A DNA stretch of 64,000 nt, taken from contig QCTN01000001.1 in assembly GCA_003211135.1 (NCBI GenBank), forward strand, positions 62,001-126,000, written 5' to 3'. This document shows, one piece after another, positions 40,558-49,445 of the stretch. Position 1 is the stretch's first letter. Each line of letters opens with the position of its first letter. This DNA is from Prochlorococcus sp. AG-673-L20 (GTDB lineage Bacteria; Cyanobacteriota; Cyanobacteriia; PCC-6307; Cyanobiaceae). Below the pieces are notes generated by a model, which saw nothing but the letters and a program-made list of their open reading frames with translations, was not told where the DNA came from and did no database searches. The translations under genes were made by a program, and so were the position numbers.

Positions 40558-41029
40558 ACCACAACTTAATTTTATTTTTACAATCCTGATTTAAAATCCC
40601 TCCTACCACTTTCATTTTATGATGTGCGCTTTTATGCTTCGAAAAATCAATAGTTCCTCCAAATCCACCTCTTTTATCATCTTCAGCACCATATATCACT
40701 TGGCCCATTCTTGCTTGAACTAATGCAGCAGCACACATTGTACAAGGCTCTAAATTTATAATTATGCTGCATTCATTAAATCGCCAATCATTTTTAATCC
40801 ATGCAGCTTGTCTAAGTGCTATTAATTCAGCATGTCCTAATGGATCATTGTTAATTTCTCTTTTATTACTTCCTCTCCCAATACATCTTCCTTTCTCATC
40901 TATTATTACTGCTGTAATTGGTAATTCCGCCTTACCTACTTCTTCTGATCTTCGTAAAATGAATTTCATCCATTTAATATAATCAAAGTGCACAATTTTT
41001 TTATGTTTACTTATCAGGTTTTGGTTCAT
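40532..41029 (-). CDS. tadA: tRNA-specific adenosine deaminase
   Basis: DPLGHAELIALRQA; NLEPCTMCAAALVQARMGQVIYGAEDDKRGGFGG. Confidence 0.93.
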   Translation of the reverse strand: MNQNLISKHKKIVHFDYIKWMKFILRRSEEVGKAELPITAVIIDEKGRCIGRGSNKREINNDPLGHAELIALRQAAWIKNDWRFNECSIIINLEPCTMCAAALVQARMGQVIYGAEDDKRGGFGGTIDFSKHKSAHHKMKVVGGILNQDCKNKIKLWFKKMRNQK

Positions 41030-41093
41030 TTCATCAATAACCTTTCTTTTTTTTAAACATTATAAATAACCTAATTAATAATTATTTTAAAGA

Positions 41094-42476
41094 ATGACTT
41101 TTGATCCAATTGATAAACAAAAAAATCTATTTCCAACATCTTCAGGAAATAACGAAAGTTTGCTTATACTTCTTAACAGAACTTCTGAAATCATATGCAA
41201 ATGGTTCTCAGATGCTGAAAAATTAGGTCCTATACCCATTGATATTAACTTTGAATGTTCAGTTCCAGGAGAATATGGGAAGTCTGCAGATGATTTATTC
41301 TCTGAAATTGAAAGTCTTATTTATAGTTCTTTTAATCCGGTTCATCCAGGATCTCTTGCTCATTTAGATCCTCCCCCATTAATCATTTCTATATTGGGAG
41401 ATTTAATTGCTGCTGGCTTAAATAATAATCTTCTTGCACATGAATTGTCACCAAGTATTTCTCTTCTTGAGGAATCTATTTGCAAATGGTTTTCAAAAAA
41501 ACTAGGTTTTTCCAATTTAGCTGGTGGCGTCGCAGCAAGTGGTGGAACTTTAAGTAATTTAAATGCATTAGTCGCAGCACGTAATCATGCCGGACTTGAA
41601 ACTGATCCAAAGGCAGTATATCTAATTAGCGAAGATGCTCATTCATCATTTGTTAAATGTACTCGAATTATGGGTCTCGATAGAAACAATCTAATCAAAG
41701 TAAAAACTGATAATAACGGATGTATGGATATGATTGAGCTTAAGAAGACTATTGATAAATGTTTTAAGGAAGCTAAAAGAATATTTGCTATTGTTGCCAC
41801 TGTTGGCACAACAATTCGTGGTGCAATAGACCCAATTGAGAATATTAGCAGAATTTGTAATGAAAAAAATATTTGGCTACATATTGATGGCTCCATAGGA
41901 GGCATTTTTTCAATTACTAATATACCGATTAATGGAATTAATAATTTAAATCTTGCTAATTCGATAACTATTAATCCACAGAAAATACTTGGAATTACAA
42001 AAACTTCATCTATTTTGATTGTTTCAAATATTGAATTTCTTATAAATACATTTTCTACGGGATTACCTTATGTTTCGACTGAAAACGACGTAATAAATCG
42101 AGGTGAATTAGGGATACAAGGTTCTAGACCTGCCGAAATTATTAAATTATGGTTAGGATTGCGATTTCTAGGTATGCGAGGAATAGAGAATGTCTTAAAT
42201 TCATCTATTGAAAGAAGAAAATTCTTCGAAAATAATTTAAATCTAGAAAAATATGATTTATTATCTGGTCCTTTGCATATTATCTCCTTTTTACCAAAGG
42301 GTATGAATATAAACGAAACAGATTCTTGGACTTTAAATAAAAGAATAAGTCTTATGAAAAAGAACTTTATGATTTCTAGGCCTCTATTTAAAAATAGATA
42401 TTATTTAAGAGCTGTACTTGGGAATTACAATACAAGTGAATCTAATATTAATGATCTTTTGAAATTACTTAATTAA
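41094..42476 (+). CDS. PLP-dependent group II amino acid decarboxylase
   Basis: VHPGSLAHLDPPPL, GGVAASGGTLSNLNALVAAR, EDAHSSFVKCTRIMG, TVGTTIRGAIDPI, INPQKIL. Confidence 0.87.
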   Translation: MTFDPIDKQKNLFPTSSGNNESLLILLNRTSEIICKWFSDAEKLGPIPIDINFECSVPGEYGKSADDLFSEIESLIYSSFNPVHPGSLAHLDPPPLIISILGDLIAAGLNNNLLAHELSPSISLLEESICKWFSKKLGFSNLAGGVAASGGTLSNLNALVAARNHAGLETDPKAVYLISEDAHSSFVKCTRIMGLDRNNLIKVKTDNNGCMDMIELKKTIDKCFKEAKRIFAIVATVGTTIRGAIDPIENISRICNEKNIWLHIDGSIGGIFSITNIPINGINNLNLANSITINPQKILGITKTSSILIVSNIEFLINTFSTGLPYVSTENDVINRGELGIQGSRPAEIIKLWLGLRFLGMRGIENVLNSSIERRKFFENNLNLEKYDLLSGPLHIISFLPKGMNINETDSWTLNKRISLMKKNFMISRPLFKNRYYLRAVLGNYNTSESNINDLLKLLN

Positions 42477-42481
42477 TTCTC

Positions 42482-42661
42482 ATGAATATAAGTAGATCAA
42501 AATTAATTGCTATAACAACAGGTTTTATTTCAATATTAATATGTATTTTATATTTACTTTTAATAACTGTTTTTGACTTTAGATCTTTCTTAAATGAACA
42601 AATAACTAGTCACTCTGTAAATATGGCGGCAATTTTCGTTGAGATTTTGCATCCTCGTTAA
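42482..42661 (+). CDS. Small membrane protein, 59 aa
   Basis: Reads MNISRSKLIAITTGFISILICILYLLLITVFDFRSFLNEQITSHSVNMAAIFVEILHPR*. One residue below the track cutoff; overlaps the convergent GTPase gene by 56 bp. Confidence 0.6.
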   Translation: MNISRSKLIAITTGFISILICILYLLLITVFDFRSFLNEQITSHSVNMAAIFVEILHPR

Positions 42662-44108
42662 TTCTTATATTATTTATTGCTTCTTTAATGAATTTATTTA
42701 AGATATCTTCCCTTTTATTTAATTTGTAAATATTCTCAATTACTTCTTGTATTCCACCATCTCCCCAATTTTCTCCGTTAAAAAAATATTTTTTTATAGA
42801 TAAACCGACTATTTTTATTAACCAACATGAGGTTATAGACTGTAATGATTTTGAAATAAATATTGTTGTAAAATTAGAACTTAATGCGGTTGAAATAATA
42901 CTAAGACCACCTTTAATAACCCCAAGTTTAGCTAAAGTTGTTAGTAGTAATTTTGATAGTTCCATTGCTTCTTTTTTTGTTAACTTTACATCGTATATTT
43001 TTGAAATTTCAAGTATCATTTGAACGTTTACAGATGTTGTTGTTATAAAATCTACAACTGGTACTGGATTTAGCAGTATTACTCCCCCAGTAATTAAAGT
43101 ATATTTGTTTATAACTTTATTAGCACTTAAATCTCTTTGCTCCGATATCACTTTTTTACTTATTATTCCTAATTTATTACATCGAAAAAGAATATTATCA
43201 GCTAATAATTCTTCTCCATTAGTGTCAAGTGTTTCTATTATTTCTCTAAATAAATAACTTACATCAGGATTTATTTTTAATGATTCAATTAAATTGTTTT
43301 GAATGGGCTTAGGTGAAGCAATAGTTTTAATTACTGAGAGTTTAATTTGTATTCGAGATGTAATTGAGATAATGTTATCTCTAATAATATTATTTTGTTT
43401 TTCTGATCTTAAGTCGCATTTATTTAAAACAATAATTATTTTCTTCTTTAATTTTGATAATTCTTTAACTAAATAGAGTTCATATTTATTGATGTCCTGA
43501 TCTATTACAAAAAGAATAAGATCTGATTTAGATGCCTCTATTATTGTAAGATCTTCTCTTTCTTGACCTTCCCTTAATGCTTCAAATAAGCCAGGAGTAT
43601 CAATTATATTTATATTTCTTTTTAGGATTGGAATTCTAATTTTGTAACTTGTTATATCTTTTGTAGTACCAATTGTCGGAGATGTCTTTCCAATTAAGTT
43701 TTTTAATAATGCTCTGGCTATCGATGTTTTCCCAGAAGATCCCGCACCAAATAATGTAACGTTGTAATCTCCGTATTTGAATTGTTTTTCTAGTTTAATT
43801 TTTTCATATTTCAATAAATCTCCACATATTTTATTAGATATATTCTTGTTAATTTTATCCATCGCTTCAAGACTTTTTTTAGCAGCTCCATATTTTTTTT
43901 TCAAAGAAAAGCTATTTTGATTTTTAAAAATTATTTTATAAGCAATCTTTTTGAATAATCTTTTATTTTTTGTATAAAAAAATATTAATATGATAAGAAT
44001 GAATAAAAGTGAATTAATATTAAAAATATTTCCGAATAACGTAAAAAACAAATATGTAAATAATACAACTAATAAATATTTATAGTACTTAAAAAGAAAG
44101 GGATACAT
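42606..44108 (-). CDS. Membrane-associated Era-like GTPase with DUF697-like C-terminal region
   Basis: P-loop GAGSSGKTSIARAL, IIDTPGLFEA, LNKCDL; N-terminal TM segments; GGVILLNPVPVVDFITTTSVNVQMILEIS. Confidence 0.85.
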   Translation of the reverse strand: MYPFLFKYYKYLLVVLFTYLFFTLFGNIFNINSLLFILIILIFFYTKNKRLFKKIAYKIIFKNQNSFSLKKKYGAAKKSLEAMDKINKNISNKICGDLLKYEKIKLEKQFKYGDYNVTLFGAGSSGKTSIARALLKNLIGKTSPTIGTTKDITSYKIRIPILKRNINIIDTPGLFEALREGQEREDLTIIEASKSDLILFVIDQDINKYELYLVKELSKLKKKIIIVLNKCDLRSEKQNNIIRDNIISITSRIQIKLSVIKTIASPKPIQNNLIESLKINPDVSYLFREIIETLDTNGEELLADNILFRCNKLGIISKKVISEQRDLSANKVINKYTLITGGVILLNPVPVVDFITTTSVNVQMILEISKIYDVKLTKKEAMELSKLLLTTLAKLGVIKGGLSIISTALSSNFTTIFISKSLQSITSCWLIKIVGLSIKKYFFNGENWGDGGIQEVIENIYKLNKREDILNKFIKEAINNIRINEDAKSQRKLPPYLQSD

Positions 44109-44572
44109 TATTGTCGTTTATATTTAAGAAATCTATATATAATACATAAAAGACCAATATTTATTGATATATCAGCAATATTAAATACTGGAAAATTTAT
44201 AAAGCTTAAATTAATAAAATCTATAACATAACCTTTTATTATTCTATCAATTCCGTTACCTATTGTCCCTCCTAATATAAAGCTGTAACTCAATAAATCT
44301 AGATTGTCGATATTCTTTTTATTTAAGATAATGTATATTAAAGCTATTGTTATTATTGTACTAATCGTGGATAAGAAAATTCTACTACCACTTAAAATAT
44401 TAAATGCTGCTCCATAATTTTTTACGTAATCAATTCTAAAAAATAAAAGATCTTTATTTATTATTGATTTATAATTTATATTAATTATATTTTTTGTGAT
44501 TTGATCAGATAATATTATTACCAAAGATAATAATATAAAATAAAATCTATTATTTTTTATATTTAACATCAT
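44108..44572 (-). CDS. lspA: Lipoprotein signal peptidase
   Basis: LSDQITKNII, KNYGAAFNILSGSRIFL, GGTIGNGIDRIIKGYVIDFINL, FPVFNIADISI. Confidence 0.92.
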   Translation of the reverse strand: MMLNIKNNRFYFILLSLVIILSDQITKNIININYKSIINKDLLFFRIDYVKNYGAAFNILSGSRIFLSTISTIITIALIYIILNKKNIDNLDLLSYSFILGGTIGNGIDRIIKGYVIDFINLSFINFPVFNIADISINIGLLCIIYRFLKYKRQ

Positions 44573-45141
44573 CTTTTATATTTATATTTGTTTATAAATT
44601 TAATCAATATAATAATTGGTGTGAGCATTAATAATTGATATCCAAATTTTCCTAAGGAATATTTTGAAATATTATATATTAACATTTCTGATTGGTTAGA
44701 AATTAATGCTAGAATGCAATTATAAATTATTCCTATAAGGTGCATACTTAATAATCCTAATATTCCGTACTTTAAAAGATCATAGTAATTAACTCTCTTA
44801 TTTCTTTTTTTTAAATTATCTATTATTTTGATTAATGAATATATTCCCAACAAGTAACCAAAATTTGGAGTTAATAAATATCCTAATGAACCGCCCTGGT
44901 TAAATACGGGAATAAAAAACAAGCCAATTATTAAATAGATACTATATGCTTTAATTACTATCTTACCGTTAAATATTAAGGTAATTATTATGATAGATGG
45001 TAATTGCCACGTGATAGGCATCTCAATTGAGCCAATAATTTTATTGTTGAAAGGTATTGAGAAAATAACAGGAATAAATGCAGAAATTATTATTATTTGA
45101 AGACTTATAAATACCTCAATAATTTTATTAAAATTGAGCAT
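44569..45141 (-). CDS. bioY: Biotin transporter BioY (ECF S component)
   Basis: PVFNQGGSLGYLLTPNFGYLLG, membrane protein; ATG overlaps lspA. Confidence 0.85.
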   Translation of the reverse strand: MLNFNKIIEVFISLQIIIISAFIPVIFSIPFNNKIIGSIEMPITWQLPSIIIITLIFNGKIVIKAYSIYLIIGLFFIPVFNQGGSLGYLLTPNFGYLLGIYSLIKIIDNLKKRNKRVNYYDLLKYGILGLLSMHLIGIIYNCILALISNQSEMLIYNISKYSLGKFGYQLLMLTPIIILIKFINKYKYKR

Positions 45142-45155
45142 GAACCAAGAAAGAT

Positions 45156-46385
45156 TTACAAACTTCTTAGAGCAACAATAGGATCTAATTGTGAGGCTCT
45201 TTTTGCTGGTAATACTCCAAAGATTAAACCTATAGAACCTGAAATAATCATTGTTGATAAAGTTGTTGTTAATCCCACCGAAGCTGGTAAAGGAGTTATT
45301 ACTCCTAGAAGAAATACTCCTGTCAAACCGGTTGTTGTTCCAACCAAACCTCCAATAGTAGATAATATTAAAGCCTCAAATAAAAATTGTATAAGAATAT
45401 CTGATTGCTTTGCTCCTATTGCTTTTCTTAGTCCAATCTCCTCTGTCCTCTCACTAACAGAAACAAGCATAATGTTCATTATTCCTATCCCTCCAACAAT
45501 AAGAGATACAGCACCTATACCTGCTAATAAAAAAGTAAGACCACTTGTGATATTCGTTACGATGTTTAAAGCATCTTCTTGAGATCTTACTGCAAAATCA
45601 TCGTCTCTTATTATGTTATGTCTTTGACGCAATAAATTTGTAATTTGGAACTTTGCAGCTCTAGTTTTATTTTTATTAATAGCTTCTACACTTATAAAAC
45701 TTAGACTAACTCCATAGGTGGGATCTTTCCCACTTATTCTGTTAACCATTGTAGTAAGAGGTATATATGCATTTTTATCTTGATTGCTACCAAAAACAGC
45801 TCCCTTGGGTTTTAACATTCCTATTATTTCATAGGTATGATCTTTAATTCTAATGTTTTCTCCAATTACTGAGTCCCCTTTAAAAAAGTCTTCTTTTAGA
45901 TCAGGTCCAATTACAACAAAACTTCTAGCTGAATTCACGTCACTTTGAGAGATGAATCTTCCTTCATCTACCTCAAAACTCCTTACGTCAAGAAATTCAG
46001 GTGTAACCCCAGCTATTGAAATATTTAAACTTTTTGAATTTGATTGAACAATTTCATTCACAGAGATTTGTGGTGCAACTTTTTTAACACTCGGTACTTG
46101 ATTACTAATTGCTATCGAATCTTCTAAAACAAGATTTTTTGGAAACGATATACCTCTTCTTCTCGTATCATTATTTCCTGGAACAATAAATAATACATTT
46201 GCACCTAAATTACTTAATTGATTTTTCGCCAAAGTTTGAGCACCTCTCCCTAGCCCAACAAGTGTTATTACTGATGCATTTCCTATAATGATTCCAAGCA
46301 TTGTAAGAGAACTTCTTAATTTGTTTGAAACTAAAGTCTTACAAGCCATATTAAAGGCTTCTTTGAGAGATATATTCCTAGACAT
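45156..46385 (-). CDS. ABC transporter permease, MacB/FtsX family
   Basis: LRSSLTMLGIIIGNASVITLVGLGRGAQ; SVSERTEEIGLRKAIGAKQSDIL. Confidence 0.92.
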   Translation of the reverse strand: MSRNISLKEAFNMACKTLVSNKLRSSLTMLGIIIGNASVITLVGLGRGAQTLAKNQLSNLGANVLFIVPGNNDTRRRGISFPKNLVLEDSIAISNQVPSVKKVAPQISVNEIVQSNSKSLNISIAGVTPEFLDVRSFEVDEGRFISQSDVNSARSFVVIGPDLKEDFFKGDSVIGENIRIKDHTYEIIGMLKPKGAVFGSNQDKNAYIPLTTMVNRISGKDPTYGVSLSFISVEAINKNKTRAAKFQITNLLRQRHNIIRDDDFAVRSQEDALNIVTNITSGLTFLLAGIGAVSLIVGGIGIMNIMLVSVSERTEEIGLRKAIGAKQSDILIQFLFEALILSTIGGLVGTTTGLTGVFLLGVITPLPASVGLTTTLSTMIISGSIGLIFGVLPAKRASQLDPIVALRSL

Positions 46386-48168
46386 ATTTATACTTATCTA
46401 GAGCTTCCTCATCGTTTTCTATCTGTCCCATATAAACAACTCCTTCATTTAGTTGTAATGTTATTAAATCACCGTTTGATATGGGGTTGTCAATAGTAGA
46501 TGAATTACAAATAGTCGATACTTTTATATTATGTTTTTTGAATATTTTATAGCATTCATCGACATTTTCATCAGTAACAATTCCAGTAATTTCTTTAGAG
46601 TATGGCAATTCCGTTAAAATACTTTTTGGTACAAATAAAATTTCTCCTGGCTCTATTAATGATAAATCAAGATTGGTTTTTATATTTCTTGCTTTGCCAG
46701 TAACACCTATTTCTCCTATTGATATTCCTCGAGTTACAACTTTTCTTACTAAGCCAACTTTTATTAGATCAGTAGAACCACTTATTCCTGTTAACGTCCC
46801 CGCAGTCTGAACTACCAAGTCACCTTGTTTAAGAATCCCCATTTCTTGTGCTTTTTGCATTGCAACACTGAATGTTTTTGCTGTTCTATCGTCATTTTTG
46901 ACTAATAAAGGAGTCACTCCCCATACTAGTTGCAATCTTCTAGCAACACTTATCTCTGTCGTTGTTGCGAGAATAGGTGTAGGCGGTCTGAATTTACTAA
47001 CATTACGTGCAGTTGAACCGGATTTGGTTAAAGGTATTATTGCTCCAGCATCAAGTTGTCTGGCTATGTTGCTGACCGCAGCGCTTATTGCATTTGGAAT
47101 AGTACTAGGAAGGTGACTTTCAATTGCTTTTAATGGATAATCACGTTCAATTCTTCTAGCAATTGTTGCCATAGTTTCAACAGCTTCTACAGGATAGTCT
47201 CCAACAGCTGTTTCATTTGAAAGCATCACGGCATCTGTACCATCTAGTATTGCATTAGCTACATCACTTACTTCAGCGCGAGTTGGTCTTGGATTTGATG
47301 CCATAGAGTCAAGCATTTGTGTAGCTGTAATAATAGGGATCCCTAGTGTATTAGCTTTCCTAATTAACTCTTTTTGTAAAAGAGGAACTTCTTCTGCTGG
47401 CATTTCAACTCCTAAGTCTCCTCGAGCAACCATAACTCCATCACACAAAGGTAATATTGTATCTATTTGATCTATTGCTTCAAATTTTTCAATTTTGGCT
47501 ACTACAGGAATTGAATGTCCATTCTTATTTATTAAACTTTTTATTTCGTTAATATCTGATGGATTTCTTACAAAACTTAGAGCTATCCAATCAATACCAG
47601 CGGTTAATCCAAATTCAAGATCTTCTATATCTTTATCAGTTAATGCTTTAACAGATAATTGTACATCTGGAAAATTTACTCCTTTGTTGTTAGAAAGAAC
47701 TCCACCGACAGTTACTTTACACTCTAATAAATTATTCTCTATGTCAACTTTCTCAACAATCATTTCAATTTTTCCATCATCTAACAATATTCTTTTTCCT
47801 GAAGTAACTTCTTGAGCAAGTTTGCTGTAAGTAACATTAGCAATACTTTTTGTACATTCAACTTCATTGGAAGTTAATGAGAATTTATCACCTTTTTTTA
47901 CTTTTATTGGACCATCTTTAAATCTTCCTAATCTTATTTTAGGACCTTGAAGATCTTGAAGTATTCCAATATTTATATCTAGTTTTTTTGAAACTTTTCT
48001 TATGGTTTTAATTCTTTCTTCATGATCTTTATGATCGCCATGAGAAAAATTTAATCGAAATGTTGTGACTCCAGCCTTTATAAGATCAGTAATTATTTCT
48101 TCAGATTGAGTTGCTGGTCCAATCGTTGCAACAATCTTTGTTCTTCTTTTTAAATCAATATTCGACAT
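46378..48168 (-). CDS. pyk: Pyruvate kinase
   Basis: RRTKIVATIGPATQSEEII; VMVARGDLGVEMPAEEVPLLQKELI; TQMLDSM; C-terminal PEP-utiliser-like extension. Confidence 0.96.
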   Translation of the reverse strand: MSNIDLKRRTKIVATIGPATQSEEIITDLIKAGVTTFRLNFSHGDHKDHEERIKTIRKVSKKLDINIGILQDLQGPKIRLGRFKDGPIKVKKGDKFSLTSNEVECTKSIANVTYSKLAQEVTSGKRILLDDGKIEMIVEKVDIENNLLECKVTVGGVLSNNKGVNFPDVQLSVKALTDKDIEDLEFGLTAGIDWIALSFVRNPSDINEIKSLINKNGHSIPVVAKIEKFEAIDQIDTILPLCDGVMVARGDLGVEMPAEEVPLLQKELIRKANTLGIPIITATQMLDSMASNPRPTRAEVSDVANAILDGTDAVMLSNETAVGDYPVEAVETMATIARRIERDYPLKAIESHLPSTIPNAISAAVSNIARQLDAGAIIPLTKSGSTARNVSKFRPPTPILATTTEISVARRLQLVWGVTPLLVKNDDRTAKTFSVAMQKAQEMGILKQGDLVVQTAGTLTGISGSTDLIKVGLVRKVVTRGISIGEIGVTGKARNIKTNLDLSLIEPGEILFVPKSILTELPYSKEITGIVTDENVDECYKIFKKHNIKVSTICNSSTIDNPISNGDLITLQLNEGVVYMGQIENDEEALDKYKYV

Positions 48169-48229
48169 ATATAAATAATATTGCTAGATATAAGTAAATT
48201 TAACATACATAAAGTTAGTTATTTAATCT

Positions 48230-48559
48230 ATGGATTTCAAAACTTATCAGAAGCAAGCTCGCTTAACAGCCCAATATCCAAATTTAGGCTCAAACAATAT
48301 ATATCCAACACTAGGATTAGTCGGCGAAGCTGGTGAAGTTGCTGAAAAAGTTAAAAAAGTAATTAGAGATAAAAAAGGTATATTTGATGAAGAATCTAAA
48401 AAAGGATTAAAAAAAGAGTTAGGTGATGTTTTATGGTATTTATCTAATCTTTGCAACGAATTCGATTTTAAATTGGAAGAAGTTGCATTACAAAATTTGG
48501 AAAAATTGAAATTAAGAGCTGCTGAAGGTAAAATTTCTGGTTCGGGAGATGATCGTTAA
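48230..48559 (+). CDS. MazG-like nucleotide pyrophosphohydrolase
   Basis: LGLVGEAGEVAEKVKKVIRDKKG...LKKELGDVLWYLSNLCNEF. Confidence 0.9.
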   Translation: MDFKTYQKQARLTAQYPNLGSNNIYPTLGLVGEAGEVAEKVKKVIRDKKGIFDEESKKGLKKELGDVLWYLSNLCNEFDFKLEEVALQNLEKLKLRAAEGKISGSGDDR

Positions 48560-48561
48560 AA

Positions 48562-48846
48562 TTAATAGCCATAGCCATAAAAATTATTAGCAATTCCTCC
48601 TAAAGCACCTACTAAAAAATTTAATAATAAAAAAGCTAAAATAGAAGATATATCAAATCCTCCTATGGGAGGAATAACACCTCTAAATATATTTAGGTAG
48701 GGATCGGTTAAGGATGTTAAAGCACTTAAAACTCCATTACTCCAATCAATACTAGGAAACCATGTTAGTAAAACTCTTATTAATAATAAGTAAGAAAAGA
48801 GTTGAACCGTACTTCCTAAGACTGAAAAAATCTTATATGCAACCAT
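48562..48846 (-). CDS. YggT family membrane protein
   Basis: LLIRVLLTWFPSIDW, LTDPYLNIFRGVIPPIGGFDISSILAFLLLNFL. Confidence 0.88.
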   Translation of the reverse strand: MVAYKIFSVLGSTVQLFSYLLLIRVLLTWFPSIDWSNGVLSALTSLTDPYLNIFRGVIPPIGGFDISSILAFLLLNFLVGALGGIANNFYGYGY

Positions 48847-48879
48847 TTTTGAAAATTAGTATTTTTTAAATTCTAACAT

Positions 48880-49407
48880 TTACTTTTTATTGCCGCCTAT
48901 TTGCGATAAATATTCATTGCTTACAGCAAAAGTTTGAAAAAATTTTTCGGACAGTGATAGCCAATAAGATCTCCCATCTTTTTGCTTACGTTTAATAATA
49001 AAATTTTTATTTGTTAATTCTTTTATATGTTCGTAGGCTCCTGAACCTCTTAAAACTATAAGATCTGACTGCAGTATTTTTTTCTTAATTGCAATTGTCG
49101 CAAGTGTCCTTAATTCTGATGTTCTTAATTCAGATGGTAATAAATCTTCTACAAATTCATTTAGAATTGTTTTTAACTCTAGACAATAACAACTATTAAT
49201 TTCATTTAATTCTATTGCAGATTTTGTGTCTGAGTATTTTTCCTTTAATTCTCTTAATGCCTTGTCAATAGACTTAATATCCGCATTAGTAATTTCTGAA
49301 AGATTCTTTTTTGATATTGGTCTACCTTTAAGATACAGAACAGCCTCAATTCTTGTAACCAGACTGATATCGGTTAATTTTTTAGTAATTAGATCAGCTT
49401 GATTAAT
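48880..49407 (-). CDS. scpB: Segregation and condensation protein B, apparent ATT start
   Basis: Absent from ORF track. Minus frame reads (M)NQADLITKKLTDISLVTRIEAVLYLKGRPISKKNLSEITNADIKSIDKALRELKEKYSDTKSAIELNEINSCYCLELKTILNEFVEDLLPSELRTSELRTLATIAIKKKILQSDLIVLRGSGAYEHIKELTNKNFIIKRKQKDGRSYWLSLSEKFFQTFAVSNEYLSQIGGNKK*. No ATG/GTG/TTG after the in-frame upstream TAA. Confidence 0.83.
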   Translation of the reverse strand: MNQADLITKKLTDISLVTRIEAVLYLKGRPISKKNLSEITNADIKSIDKALRELKEKYSDTKSAIELNEINSCYCLELKTILNEFVEDLLPSELRTSELRTLATIAIKKKILQSDLIVLRGSGAYEHIKELTNKNFIIKRKQKDGRSYWLSLSEKFFQTFAVSNEYLSQIGGNKK

Positions 49408-49445
49408 TTTTTTTCTACCTAACTCTTTCCCAAGTTACCTTATTT

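Noticed and set aside
45097-45582. 161-aa + ORF
   Set aside because: Proline/valine-rich shadow of the MacB-like permease on the opposite strand.
48230-48559. MazG-like protein as phage-derived
   Set aside because: No adjacent phage genes; MazG-family proteins are also ordinary cellular housekeeping enzymes.
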